The notes beneath the pieces are model-generated. The model was not told the origin of the DNA, did not search any database, and saw nothing but the letters and a program-made list of their open reading frames with translations. From assembly GCA_944739405.2 (NCBI GenBank), contig OX123190.2, forward strand, positions 22,604,807 to 22,668,806: DNA of 64,000 nucleotides. The letters are read 5' to 3'. Shown piece by piece: positions 53,784-64,000 of the stretch. A program made the position numbers and the translations under genes. Source of the DNA: Euclidia mi. Lineage: Eukaryota > Arthropoda > Insecta > Lepidoptera > Erebidae. The first letter of the stretch is position 1; each line of letters begins with the position of its first letter.

Positions 53784-54770
53784 TAGTAACGTGTGATGCG
53801 AGCTCACGGAGAGTCGGCGCCGTGCTCGCGCAGCGCGCGCCCGACGGCCGCGAGTATCCTATAGCGTACGCGTCAAGGTCACTCACCTCTGCGGAGTATC
53901 ATCATAGTAAAAACAGAATAGTAAGCTAGCTAAGGCCGCTCGGCGAGTTAATTGCCTACTCTTGCGATGAAGCACGGGTTGTCACGTGTTTACACCGCAG
54001 CGCCGCCTTTGTCGGCGCGCGCTTATTCGTCGTTTTTTTTAAGTGATTGCGCTGAATACTACAGAATTTAAGCTTGCATATATTTTTTTTTCAAATACCT
54101 ACTGACTAGCTAAGCGTTATATAACTATCTAAATGCCCTTTATAGCGAGAAAAATGTAACAAGTTTAATTTACTGTCGTTTAACACATTGTATAATATTA
54201 ATAACGTTTATTACGAAACTGAATGTACATAAACAATTCGAGCGGGCGAGCAGTGTAGTACCTGCATGAATGCGCGTGATCAGACGCGCGGCGCATCCCT
54301 TCGCCGAGCTTGCCGCGCTCGTGAGATTGTGTGCGTGAAAAGTGCGTGCGTACACGGCGCCCCGGCGACTCACGCATACATTCAAACCAGCGTATGAAGC
54401 TATCCTACTATTCTGTTTTTACTATGGTATCATTACAGTCAAATACATAAAGAGGCTTTGGCAATAGTATTCGCAATGAAGAAATTTCATCAATATTTAT
54501 ATGGCAGGCCATTTGTTTTAAAAACTGATCATAAGCCGTTAGTTAGTATATTCGGTTCAGAACTAGGAATTCCAAGCATGACTGCTAGTAGGTTACAGAG
54601 ATGGGCGTTAATATTATCAGCTTATGATTTTAAAATAGAATATGTAAATACAAATTCAAACACAGCGGACGCTTTGTCTCGATTAGTAGAAAGTTATAAA
54701 GCTATTAGCGGATCAGGCATACAGGAAGTGCTGGAACAAACGTACCTACACTTTGCCTCGGATGCCTTGT
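53784..54770 (+). pseudogene. Ty3/gypsy RNase H, split by a DNA transposon
   Basis: After a one-base shift near 53760 the sequence reads SRPVIVTCDASSRRVGAV and YPIAYASRSLTSAEYH, the RNase H start. It is interrupted at 53903 and resumes at 54434 with YSQIHKEALAIVFAMKKF, FVLKTDHKPLVSIF and NTADALSRLV. Asp residues in TCDAS, KTDHK and TADAL are the family's metal ligands. RNase H removes the RNA template. Confidence 0.88.
53903..54426. mobile_element. 524 bp TIR element inserted in RNase H
   Basis: CATAGTAAAAACAGAATAGT at the left is inverted at 54407-54426. GTATCAT flanks both ends (53896-53902 and 54427-54433), a 7 bp duplication, and excising the insert restores SAEYHYSQIH. It is non-coding, with CpG-rich ends and an AT-rich middle. 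Confidence 0.92.
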
Positions 54771-56170
54771 TACTTAAACATGAAGATATTAGAGAGGCGA
54801 CAAAAAGTGACCCAATTTTAACGCGTATTTTGAGTTATGTTAGGGATGGTTGGCCTAAGGAAGTAGATATAAAGGAACATAGACCTTATTTTAATAGACG
54901 TAGTGAAATATATACTGAGTTAGGTTGTCTTATGTGGGGTCATAGGTTAATAGTACCAAGATCATGTCAAGATAGGGTTTTATTGGAGCTACACGATACT
55001 CATATGGGGATAATTAAGACAAAATGTATAGCAAGAAGTTATGTGTGGTGGCCGAGGATTGATGAAATGTTGGAAAACCTATGCCGCAACTGCACAATCT
55101 GTGCAGAAATGGCCGAGGCGCCAGTACACCACGCCCCGCAGCCGTGGAACTGGCCGTCTCGTCCATGGACTAGGTTACACGTGGATTTTTTAGGACCAAT
55201 ACATGGACACAAGTATTTAATTATGGTCGATGCCACTTCGAAATGGATAGAAGCATGTCCGGTCGTTTCAACTACGGCTAAAGCAGTAATAGGTAAAATT
55301 AGAGAAATCTGGTCACGATTTGGTATACCTAAACAATTAGTCTCCGATAACGGGCCTCCCTTTAGTAGTGAAGAATTAAATTTATTTTTAGAAAATAACG
55401 GAGTGGAACATGTCTTTTCCGCACCATATCACCCAGCTTCCAATGGTTTAGCAGAGAATGCAGTTAGGCAGTGTAAAAGGGTTATAAAAAAGCTATAATT
55501 CAAGATATAGATGTAGAACTTACCCTTCAGCGGTTTTTACTAGTGTACAGGACTACTGAACATAGTACCACAAGAGAAAGCCCAGCACAAATATTACAAG
55601 GTAGAACATTAAGAACTCGGTTAGACCGGCTCAAACCGTCACGTGAGAAGCAGGTGGCTTACGCGCAGCTCCGGCAGAAAAACGGGGCAGGCGGAACGCA
55701 CCGCGCGCTCAGTACGGGGGACGAGGTTTGGTGCCGGGTGTACCAAGGATTAAAGAGGTGGGTAAGAGGTACGGTGATTGAACGCTTGAGTACTACAGAT
55801 TATCAAATAAGATTATTAGATGGCACAGAGATACATAGACATATATATCAATTAAAGTTAAAATGTAAGGCACATCAATCGCAATGGATTGGTGACGTAA
55901 TAGTCAGCACATACTCCAAAAACTCTAACCGGCCTTTAGGCAATGTACTGGTTTTACCTACCAGTCGTGGAAAGATCCACCGAGGTGTGCTTAGGTCGGG
56001 GTGTGGGAGGTTCGGGAGGCAGTAAGGACAAAGCGCATTGGGAACCAGGGTCAGTGATGACGGAGCTAGTAAAAGGGTCTACGGATGAACCCAACAGTGT
56101 GGGCTCGACCGCTGGTGAAACTCGCCCTGTTAGAAATAGGAAACCTCCCCAAAGATATGGTCAGCCCTAA
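54771..56170 (+). pseudogene. Ty3/gypsy integrase and C-terminal tail
   Basis: The zinc module is LHDTHMG ... CRNCTIC (HHCC). The catalytic core has Asp in LHVDFLGPIHG, Asp in LVSDNGPPF and Glu in NGLAENAVRQ. A frameshift in the A run at about 55490 gives a stop at 55498, and the domain continues LVYRTTEHSTTRESPAQI, then GDEVWCRVYQGLKRWVRG. A last shift near 55950 leads to the tail RNRKPPQRYGQP ending at 56170. No chromodomain or env follows. The enzyme would insert the DNA copy. Confidence 0.88.
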
Positions 56171-56367
56171 TTCCAATACCTATTAGATTAAGAACTACGT
56201 AGACTTAAGTTTAGTTGTGTTTAATCAGTATTACTTTTCTTAATAACATGTAAATAGATTGTAAGTACCTACCGATGTTTGTCTAGTGTAGGAGTGGTCT
56301 AGTATATAAATAAGTGTCTAGTATATAAGTTCAATATGTACTATAAGTTAGTTAATAAGGGTGGAGG
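56171..56367 (+). other. 3' UTR and polypurine tract
   Basis: AAGGGTGGAGG directly before the 3' LTR (56357-56367) is the likely polypurine tract. Confidence 0.8.
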
Positions 56368-56486
56368 TGTAATGTAGGTATTTGTAATTTGTTAAGAGTA
56401 TAAATATCGCTCGACCACCGCGGCCATTTTAGTCATTAAATGTCTACATAACGAGCTACCTACGAGTTTTATTTCACGATACCACA
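56368..56486 (+). repeat. 3' LTR
   Basis: 119 bases, 118 identical to the 5' LTR. Followed by the GGAAG duplication at 56487-56491. Confidence 0.95.
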
Positions 56487-56937
56487 GGAAGAAAGGCTGC
56501 CAGTCTCAAATGGAACTGGGCGAGCAGCGTCAGCCGTATTTACGAGGCTCGTTGGGCAAGATTATCAACACTGTGGGTACCAGAGGATAGACGACATCGC
56601 CGAGGCCGGCCACGAAACAGGTGGCGAAATGACCTAGACGCCTACCACAAGAGCTGGCTTGAGATTAGGTGCGACAAGCATACCTGGAAAGAATTGGGGG
56701 AAGCCTTTGCCCACGAGTGGGACAACGTAAGCTATTAAAAAAAATGAATGCCTGCAATCAATTATTTCTGTTTCTGCACATTAAGTACATGAATATTTAG
56801 ATCGTATAAGGATCGAACCCAAAACAATGTATACATATTGGAAAGCCTATAACAATATTTGCTAATAAATATATCTAAAATATACTTTTATAATATGTTA
56901 ATATATTTTTCATTAACATGACAATTCTTATTACATA

Positions 56938-57144
56938 CTAGAGGACGCCAGCAGCCAAGCCTGCATTTTTTTTTTATTTACCCGTTTTGGCCGATCCCGT
57001 GGGAATTTCGGGAAATCCCTTCTTAGTGCACCCTTACGGTCCCCAAGGAACATACATGCCAAATTTCAGCTTCTTGCGCCCAATAGTTTCGGCTGTAGCG
57101 TGTCTGTCAGTCACTCAGTAACGCAAGGATTTTATATACTAAGA
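56938..57144 (-). mobile_element. 207 bp mini-Helitron, copy 2
   Basis: Same minus-strand TC start and CTAG end, with A/T host flanks, as the copy at 43293-43498. Internal words CCCGTTTTGGCCGATCCCG and GAATTTCGGGAAATCCC are shared. Confidence 0.8.
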
Positions 57145-57339
57145 TTACATAAATCAATTGACAAGTGCATTTTTCATAATACAAGGAAAACGGCGTCGAC
57201 GTAAACTGGCAACACTTACACATTTTTTGCAGAAATACGAATTTTATCGAAATTAAATTATGAAACAGTCAAATAATCCATAGATAACTGTGAAAAGATA
57301 TTCTATCTTTCTGTTTTTACTTTTGGAAACAACTTTTAC

Positions 57340-57705
57340 AATGTTTAAAAACGCATGACGGCATTTTATGAACTTAAAAGTTGAGTAGATCGGGGCGCGT
57401 GAACTGAACGATGCTTCGTTTCGCACTGAGCCGGATTTGTATTCGCTTTTCACTTTGTATTTGCTTTAGTGGCCTCACGCAACTGTTCCGCGCGCTCCAT
57501 CTGATTCTTTTTCTATAATCTGAGAGCGTCTGTATCGCTACACACGCGCGTGTGCATCGCGTCTGTATCGCTACACGCGCGCGTTTGAATTTATACAGGT
57601 GTGCAAAGTTCTACAGGCTGCGTCTGACTTGCGTGCGTATCGCGTCTGTATCGCTACAAACGCGCGTCGACGGCGCGTTTAAAAAACGTGGTTTGCATAG
57701 GCCCT
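57340..57705 (-). mobile_element. Harbinger-like MITE, copy 2, with expanded repeats
   Basis: Ends with ACGTGGTTTGCATAGGCCC|TAA, the inverse of the start of the copy at 39698. Inside, GCGTCTGTATCGCTACA occurs three times with ACGCGCG words. The left limit is uncertain. Confidence 0.65.
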
Positions 57706-57799
57706 AAGGCTCGCCCGAATGTTCGTGAGAATGCTCGCTAAAACACACTCATTTGTTTTGTAACATTCACAAGAATGCTCATTACAGGTGAATTTTCAA

Positions 57800-57905
57800 G
57801 TGTATCGGCCAAATCCGGTGAGACTAATAAGTGGACCCCACAGAGCAGTCTGTGGTGGACTCCATGTTGAAACTGGGATAACGCTAGGGGGATGATGATC
57901 GAGAA
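57800..57905 (+). mobile_element. SINE family C tail
   Basis: Contains AACTGGGATAACGCTAGGG and TGATGATGA, as at the end of the copy at 37080-37425. The head and body are missing. Confidence 0.6.
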
Positions 57906-58087
57906 TAATAATTATTTGGGACGATATAACCATTCAAAATCATGCATGTACCTTATAGTAAAACTCTTTTTTCGTCTACGAATTCCTTAATACCATAAAA
58001 CTATTATTCAGTTGGAATGTAAAGACCCATAATTAGCTCTACACCCATAATATGTTTGTAGGCCATACACACCAAATGGTTTAGAGT
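57906..58087. other. Short unassigned spacer
   Basis: No feature recognised. Confidence 0.4.
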
Positions 58088-58724
58088 GGGTACATATCGG
58101 GCGGAAAAGGCGTCGAGCGTATCATCGGTCGCGTCTATTCCGTCAAATGGGTCGCTAGTCGGTACATATCTGACGGAAAATGCGTCGAGCGTATCTGCAT
58201 CGGTCGCGTCTATTCCGTCAATAGGGTAGTTTCCAGGGCCAAAATTATTACATTTTATTTAGTCCGTATTTAAGATTATAAAAAATATTGGACACGTATT
58301 TTTCTTTTTTCGATTTAATAAAAAATAACAAAGATATAGCCCATTAAAGTTACGTGTGACGTCATCTAGTGCGAAAAAATGCAGCACGGTGTGACGTTAT
58401 ACGTAACTTTAATGAGCTATATCTTGGTCATTTTTGGTTTAATTAACAAATAAGAAATACGTATTGCTTATTTTTGAATAATCTAAAGGACGGACTTATA
58501 AATTTTTTTTCGTCAACTAGCCTATTATTAGACTTGCCACGTGCCTGGCACGCGCGACGTCGACCGACAATGCATTGACGGAAACGGAACATACGCTGTA
58601 CGCTCGACGCACTAACGCATAATCGGTTAGGCGTGAAAGGTTGCATGTTTTATTATATTTGTCTGCTTTGGCGTTACGCGACTGATAATACGCGACGCAT
58701 CTTCCGTCAGATATGTAACGACCC
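58088..58724. mobile_element. Fold-back element
   Basis: Left end words GGTACATATC, GACGGAAAA and GCGTCGAGCGTATC (tandem twice, 58088 and 58153) return inverted at 58680-58724. An inner inverted pair (58330-58364 and 58388-58425) shares ATTAAAGTTACGT. No gene; frames across it are artefacts. Confidence 0.7.
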
Positions 58725-59109
58725 TAAAGCTTTTTATCCTTACACAAGAACCAAAACCGGACAACATAAGCGGTCATGCATCCATTTGGTGACCTGTGGA
58801 AACGATGTTTTACTTTGCCTATCTAGTACGAACAAACAGTCCACGCACTGTATGGGCGCTACGAAAACCATCAGCTCTGACTCTATTTAAATCTTGTCTC
58901 AATGTAATGATTCCTCTATCTATCCATACATCTATTAAAATTGAAGTGTCTATCTGTGACTTCAAAATTACTTTTCTTCAAGCGCATATAGTTAGTTACA
59001 CAATGCCAAGCCATAAACAACTTTTAATCGTCCGTGTATCACTAGTTTTCAAAAATTTGTTTAAGTTACTATTCCCCATGTACTAACAAAGTATTTTCTA
59101 TCTATCTGT
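58725..59109. other. Unassigned stretch
   Basis: No recognisable gene; plus-strand frames here have no motif. Confidence 0.4.
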
Positions 59110-59296
59110 ATTTTTAAGTCTTTGTCTTTCGTTTGTCCGGGATAATCTCTGCAATGGATTCACTGATTTTAATAGGACTTTCACTAGAGGACAGAATAGT
59201 TACGTACTTTGTAGAGCTTCATTGTAGTGCTGGAATTTGACACGGTAGTCGAGAAACAAACAATAACGAGGATGAAACCGCGGGGAAAAGCTAGTT
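59110..59296 (+). mobile_element. Helitron 3'-end fragment
   Basis: Ends AACCGCGGGGAAAAGCTAG followed by T, the same style of terminus seen inverted at 35934 and 40213. CTATCTGTATTTTTAAG and CCGGGATAATCTCTGC lie upstream. No 5' end is seen. Confidence 0.55.
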
Positions 59297-60287
59297 AAAA
59301 CTATTGTAATAGGTCACAATGTACGTGTACTACGGTAAGCGAGCGCAAGCTGGCATAATGCACACGCCTTTGAATAAATTATGAAAAGCTCTAAGAAAAG
59401 CAGTCTTTCCTGAGAAAGACATTTGCGTTCTTGAACGTTACCGTAAAAAGAAAGTAAATGAATAAAATGTTATTCTATTTCAAATTATCTAGGTACTAGT
59501 TATGTGAGTGTGTGTTTTGTTAAGTGAATATTACTAAGACATTTGTGTGTGTTGCGGCTTTAGTAACGGATCCGTACTCATAAACCCCAGAGATCCCTTA
59601 TAGTTTCATCAAGCCCGTTTGTTCGCAGGTCGACTATAAGCACCAAAATCTGTATGACATCATTATTCTATCAACTTTTTATTGTATTAATTTCGAATTC
59701 ACCTAGCAATGTGAAATTAAATATGACTATGTAGCGGTAGCTATGTACTACTAACACCATCTATCGTACTCTGGGGAAGACAATCAATACGGCGACATCT
59801 AACAGACACTATGGAACTGAAATCCTGAATTCGCAAGCATAGTTCACGAACGCGATCACAATATATACTTCTCAAATACGTCCGTCTGACTGCAGTCCAC
59901 CAGGCATGATCATCTAGCATGGTTAGGGGATCCTCCCTCTAGTTGGAGGAACACCACACCCTTATTCCTCCACAACTAAATTTCTTATGAACAATTTTGA
60001 TAACCAGTCTGCGGTCTGCAACATTTTACTGAAAAGATCCACCAAAACGAAACAATAAAAATCAAGAATAAAAGAGTACAGTTAGAGAACTCATTAGAAC
60101 CTAAGTTATTAAGTAAAGGTACAGGCTCTTTAGATGACCGTTAATTACATAACTTAGACACATGGAAATTAAAAGAAGTTTGTCGCAAGATAAGACAACA
60201 TTATGAAATACAGTTATTGTGACAATTTCGGGAATAATAGTATCTTGAAATGCGCGAAAATATACACAGGCATATAAAAGCAGGAAT
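59297..60287. other. Unassigned stretch
   Basis: No gene is supportable. The palindromic TCCTCCCTCTAGTTGGAGGA near 59930 is a short imperfect hairpin, and similar text (CCTCCAACTAGAAGGAG) occurs near 20883. Confidence 0.4.
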
Positions 60288-60612
60288 AGCCTAGTGGAGA
60301 GACCGACGGACTGCTATGTAGAGGGTATCGGGTTCGAATCCACGGCGCGCACCAATGACTTTTTGATGTTATGTTATTTGCATATTAAATAGTAAATTAA
60401 TTATCGCTTGCCAAACGGTGAAGGAAAACATCGTGGAGAAACCTGCATCTCTGAGAGTTCTCCATGATAATTATTCTCGAGAGACATGTTAAGTCTGCCA
60501 ACCCGCACTTGGTAAGCGTGGTGGACGTGTATGACCTTACCCTCTCATAGTGAGAAGAGGCCCGTGACTAGCAGTGGAACAGTATAAATACAGAGCCAAT
60601 GATAATGATGCA
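60288..60612 (+). mobile_element. tRNA-derived SINE, full-length type
   Basis: A box TAGCCTAGTGG (60296) and B box GGTTCGAATCC (60331) form a polymerase III promoter. The body includes AAGGAAAACATCGTGGAGA and CTGCCAACCCGCACTTGG. The tail GGCCCGTGACTAGCAGTGG with GATAATGATG is an RTE-like end. The head resembles family C, but the tail is of the family A kind. Confidence 0.88.
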
Positions 60613-60639
60613 CAGGCAACATTGGTTCATAATTTTGAG

Positions 60640-61221
60640 TTCATAATAATTGGTACATAATTTTTAATGGTGGTAGGGCCACGCTGTTTACAGCACGAAT
60701 GGGCCGGCTTGACCGGGGCAGCACCACTGAAGATCGACGTAAAGTAACAGTATGTTCTATGCTGTTGCGTTTCGTTCGGTGAGTGGGAGAGCCGGAGGCC
60801 CAACCATATCCTCCCCATCCTCTCTTCATTACCGATATGGGGAAGGAGGAGAGGATGAGGAGGATTAGCTGATGGGGCGGTTACCGCAGCATACGTGGGA
60901 CCAGTAGAGTATCCGTGGAGTCATTATGTGGGCAGTGTGGGTCAACCCACCGGCCAGGGAAACCTGTAGAAACGGTGGTGCCGCTGGCCGCCCGCGGCAT
61001 AGTATAGGGGCCCAACTGGGATTAACAATCTTGGGAGGCTGCCCCACCAGGCCGCGCATAATCTCGGGGTGGCTCGTCGTGCCGGTTGGTGACCGGACGG
61101 TGGGACCCGGCGACCACTTCCGGGAGGGTACGGGGGCCCTTCCGTCCGGCCACCGCTATACCTCACAGTATAATGGCAATACAATACTGCCTCCTCTTTT
61201 CACGCCCCCTTTTCCTCTTCT
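60640..61221 (+). other. LINE 5' UTR
   Basis: GC-rich and full of CCGG/GGCC words. It contains an inverted repeat near 60806-60866 (CCTCCCCATCCTCTC against GAGAGGATGAGGAGG). Arg/Pro-rich frames on both strands are not convincing genes. Confidence 0.55.
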
Positions 61222-64000
61222 ATGGCAGCTCCAAGAAATGGTTCTGGTCAAACATCGGCGTCTTCGTTCCCTACCAACTTACTTTTTGAGGTGGATTCCG
61301 CTAACATCCGCGGACTCCATTCGAACCTCAACGCCGTCCATCATCATCTCGAGACGGCCCGACCGGCCATGCTTTTCTTGACCGAGACTCAAATACGCCG
61401 TCCTGACGACACGACTTATTTGCATTATCCCGGTTATGCACTGGAGGATAACTTCCACGCAAAAGGGGTATGCTTGTTCGTCAGAGCGGATATTTGCTGT
61501 CGACGTCTACGCTGCCTAGAGGACCCGTCCTTTTCTGTCCTATGGGTACACGTAAGTCTGGGTTCATTGGCCCGGATTTACGTGTGCCTTTACCGTTCCC
61601 ATACCGGAGATGCCGAGACAACTCGACTGTTTGACTACTTAAGTCAGACAGCAGATAATGCGCAGGAGGAGTTCCCGACAGCCGAGTTGGTCTTTTTGGG
61701 AGATTTCAATGCCTACCATGAGACCTGGCTGGGCTCTTCCAAAACGGACCACGCGGGACGAGCTGCTCACGCATTCACTCTTACGCATGACCTGACTCAA
61801 CTGGTACTCCAGCCCACCAGGATACCGGATATATCGGGTCAAGCGCCCTCGTTGTTAGATCTTGTGCTGACGAGTAACCCGGCCCAGTACGGTGTGACGG
61901 TACAAGCCCCTTTGGGTTCCTCCGACCACTGTCTGGTTCGCACTACAGTGCCATTTGCTTCACCTCCACAACCAGTGAAGGCAAAGCGACGCTTGTGGCA
62001 CTACTCGTCAGCGGATCGGGATGGCCTGCGAGACTATTATGCGTCCATCCCGTGGTCTCAACGCTGCTTTGGTGGAAGGGATCTGTCGGAGAGTGCGTCT
62101 GCTGTTGCTGGGGAAATCATGTTGGGTATGGAATATTATATTCCATCCACTGACGTCTCCAGCAGCAGCAAAGTACGGCCCTGGTTCGATCGCGAGTGCG
62201 CCAATACTGTTAAACAAAAACAGTCGGCTTACCGCGCTTGGATCAGGGCTCGGTCTCGTCGCGATCCGAATGTCCATCTCATCAAGGCAGCCTATAATAG
62301 AGCCACCAAGGTCTGCAAGAGGGCATACATAAGAGCGGATGCCCAGCGCATTGCACGGTTTGGTCAAGAACTCTTGTCGCACCCCACGGGCAGCCGGGGA
62401 TACTGGCGATTGGCCAAAGCCGTGCAATCCAATTTCTGCCAGCCGTCACTGCCGCCGTTGCGATGCCCTGATGGATCACTGGCCCATGGGCTGCAAGAGA
62501 AAGCTGACCTGCTTGTCAATCTCTTTGCGGCCAACTCCCGAATCGATGATCGTAGTGCGCAGCCGCCTTCGATTCCCTACTGCCTGATATACGGCCACTC
62601 CATGCCTGATATTAAAATCAGGCAATGTGATGTTCGCGCGACACTGCGATCTCTCGATGTCCAGAAAGCCAGTGAACCTGATGGAATTCCAGCGGTTGTG
62701 CTTAGGACATGCGCAGCCGAGTTGTCTCCAATGCTTACACGCCTATACCGCCTATCATATGCCTCTGGCGTAGTGCCGCAGGCTTGGAAGGAGGCGAACG
62801 TGCAACCGATTCCCAAGAAAGGGGATCGTTCTGATCCGGGCAATTATCGACCCATTGCTATCACCCCTATCCTCTGCAAGGTGTTTGAACGATTAATTAA
62901 CAACCAACTCGTTCGCTACCTAGAAGATCACTCTCTCGTCAGTATGGCTTCAGACCGAAACGATCAACGGGTGATCTTCTAGCGTATGTCACACACCTTT
63001 GGGGTGAGGCGATGGACAGGCATGGGGAGTCGTTGGCTATTAGTCTCGACATCTCCAAAGCCTTCGATAGAGTCTGGCATCGTGCGCTTCTTTCCAAGCT
63101 TCCAGCCTACGGCTTGCCGCCTCGATTGTGCAACTGGGTTGCCAGCTTCCTGCATGAGCGCCGTATATGAGTCCTTTGTGACGGTGAGTCATCGAAGTTT
63201 CGCCAGGTGAATGCTGGTGTACCTCAGGGGTCCGTGTTATCGCCCACGCTTTTTCTTCTGCATATCAATGATATGCTCACTTTTGGGGGCATACATTGCT
63301 ATGCAGATGACAGTACTGTACATGGGCGATATCTCGGACACCCTGCGGCTAAGCAAGCCGAAACTGAGGAGTATAGGCGATCACTTGTTTCTGAGCTTGA
63401 CTGGATTCTGAATTGCGTCGCGCATTGGGGTGATGAGGACCTGGTCGAGTTCATCGCCAAGAAAACACAGGTGTGTGCATTCTCAGCCAAGGTATCTCCA
63501 TTCTTTCCCCATCCCTCTCTTCTGGACACTCCACTACCGATTCAAGACAGCCTCAATATCCTAGGTATGGACATACGCAGAAATCTCAACCAGAAGAACT
63601 ACATCGAGGGTGTCATTAAATCCGCATCTCGGAAACTCGGAGTCCTGAACAAGGTGAGGAGGTTTTTCACGCCGAGGCAGTTGTGTCTGTTATACAAAAC
63701 CCAGGTTCGCTCCTGCGTGGAATACTGCTCTCACCTTTGGAATGGCTCCGCTCAGTACTTATTGGACGCCCTCGATAGGTTGCAGCGGCGTGCTGTCCGT
63801 ATCATTGGGGATCCAGAGGCCACTAAGACTCTTGAGTCACTGCAATTACGCAGAGACGTGGCCTCAATGGCAGTCTTCTACCGCATCTATCACGGTGAGT
63901 GCTCCGAAGAGCTCTTTCAACTAATCCCTCCCTCTCCTTTCCTATCCCGAACGACACGTGCTGGGTTGAGGTACCACTCTTACATGGTAGAACAGATACC
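61222..64000 (+). pseudogene. LINE endonuclease-reverse transcriptase
   Basis: From Met at 61222 the endonuclease shows SANIRGLHSNLN, LFLTETQIRR (catalytic Glu), LVFLGDFNAYHETW, LLDLVLTSN and SSDHCLVRT. A linker follows, then RT with NYRPIAITPILCKVFERL. Near 62938 a frameshift leads to a false end at 62982; RT continues one frame over with QYGFRPKRSTGDLLA, SLDISKAFDRVWH and, after an in-frame TGA at 63168, VNAGVPQGSVLSPTLFLL, HCYADDSTV and LYKTQVRSCVEYCSHLWN. The frame is open at the window edge. Two lesions make this copy inactive. It would nick target DNA and copy its own RNA there. Confidence 0.9.

Larger units (their letters stand above)
49493..56486 (+). mobile_element. Ty3/gypsy LTR retrotransposon (mag-like), with nested insertions
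   Basis: Two 119 bp LTRs (49493-49611 and 56368-56486) begin TG and end CA, and differ at one base. GGAAG flanks both ends as a 5 bp target duplication. The order gag, protease, RT, RNase H, integrase is Ty3/gypsy; no envelope gene is seen. A SINE and two DNA transposons lie inside, and pol has several frameshifts, so it is not active. The mag-like label rests on the short LTRs and gag style. Confidence 0.95.
49310..56745 (+). mobile_element. RTE-2 LINE 3' fragment, split by an LTR element
   Basis: The left part (49310-49492) reads TYGPQTWS and later RIRNTELRSRTGIKDVG. The right part (from 56487) resumes RKAASLKWNWA and ends WKELGEAFAHEWDNVSY with an A-rich tail at 56740. Joining the two at one copy of GGAAG restores the frame across the junction. 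A second 3' fragment of this family is at 4888-5036. Confidence 0.85.
60640..64000 (+). mobile_element. CR1/Jockey-type LINE, 5' complete or nearly so, runs off the edge
   Basis: A GC-rich 5' UTR (about 60640-61221) precedes a long endonuclease-RT frame. The 3' end lies beyond the window. One frameshift and one stop are visible. The CR1 versus Jockey assignment is tentative. Confidence 0.85.

Noticed and set aside
60288..60360. tRNA gene ending in CACCA
   Set aside because: It is the tRNA-like head of a SINE: the body and an RTE-type tail follow, and the cloverleaf stems are poor.
60806..61221. Host CpG-island promoter
   Set aside because: It runs directly into the LINE endonuclease frame and is better explained as the LINE's own 5' UTR.

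Overview
This window looks like a transposon-dense, AT-rich stretch of a lepidopteran (moth or butterfly) genome. Three things point there: short interspersed elements (SINEs) ending in the motif 'agcagtggac...(TGA)n', several Helitron relics with A|TC...CTAG|T junctions, and a short-LTR Ty3/gypsy element resembling the mag group. I found no intact host protein gene. The only candidate host signal is a possible first exon near 37.96-38.38 kb. Nearly everything supportable is mobile DNA, much of it nested.

Layout. 1-1240: the 3' part of a LINE. 2212-8311: a probable non-autonomous Helitron that was itself invaded by a 2.4 kb TIR element, an RTE tail and a SINE. 8.3-12.9 kb: mostly unassigned, with a SINE and a Helitron-like remnant. 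12.9-15.3 kb: a minus-strand LINE with a TIR element in its 3' UTR, beside an OTU-protease fragment. 15.3-18.3 kb: Harbinger-type terminal repeats and a copia element truncated on its right. 18.3-26.3 kb: a PIF/Harbinger element whose transposase (+) and MADF-BESS protein (-) are both split genes, each apparently with an exon inside the other's intron. The shared intron space also holds SINE and LINE debris, a long inverted repeat and a near-perfect hairpin.

26.5-31 kb: hairpins, a Tc1/mariner-like relic, a (TA)n tract and a GC-rich patch. 31.8-37.4 kb: two 647 bp inverted arms flanking a spacer rich in the word ACAGTAAGT, with SINE copies in and around it. 37.4-43.5 kb: MITEs, a degraded piggyBac element and a 206 bp Helitron. 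43.5-49 kb: two LINEs head to head (one -, one +). 49.3-56.7 kb: an RTE tail split by a Ty3/gypsy element with 5 bp target duplications; that element carries a SINE and two DNA transposons, each with a 7 bp duplication. 57-60.6 kb: MITEs, Helitron ends and a tRNA-derived SINE. 60.6-64 kb: a long LINE running off the right edge.

Functional picture. The LINEs supply reverse transcriptase, and two of them share 3' tails with SINE families in this window, which suggests LINE-SINE partnerships. The Harbinger element would need both its catalytic DDE transposase and its DNA-binding MADF-BESS partner. All calls come from reading the sequence; no database search was run, and clade names are therefore tentative.
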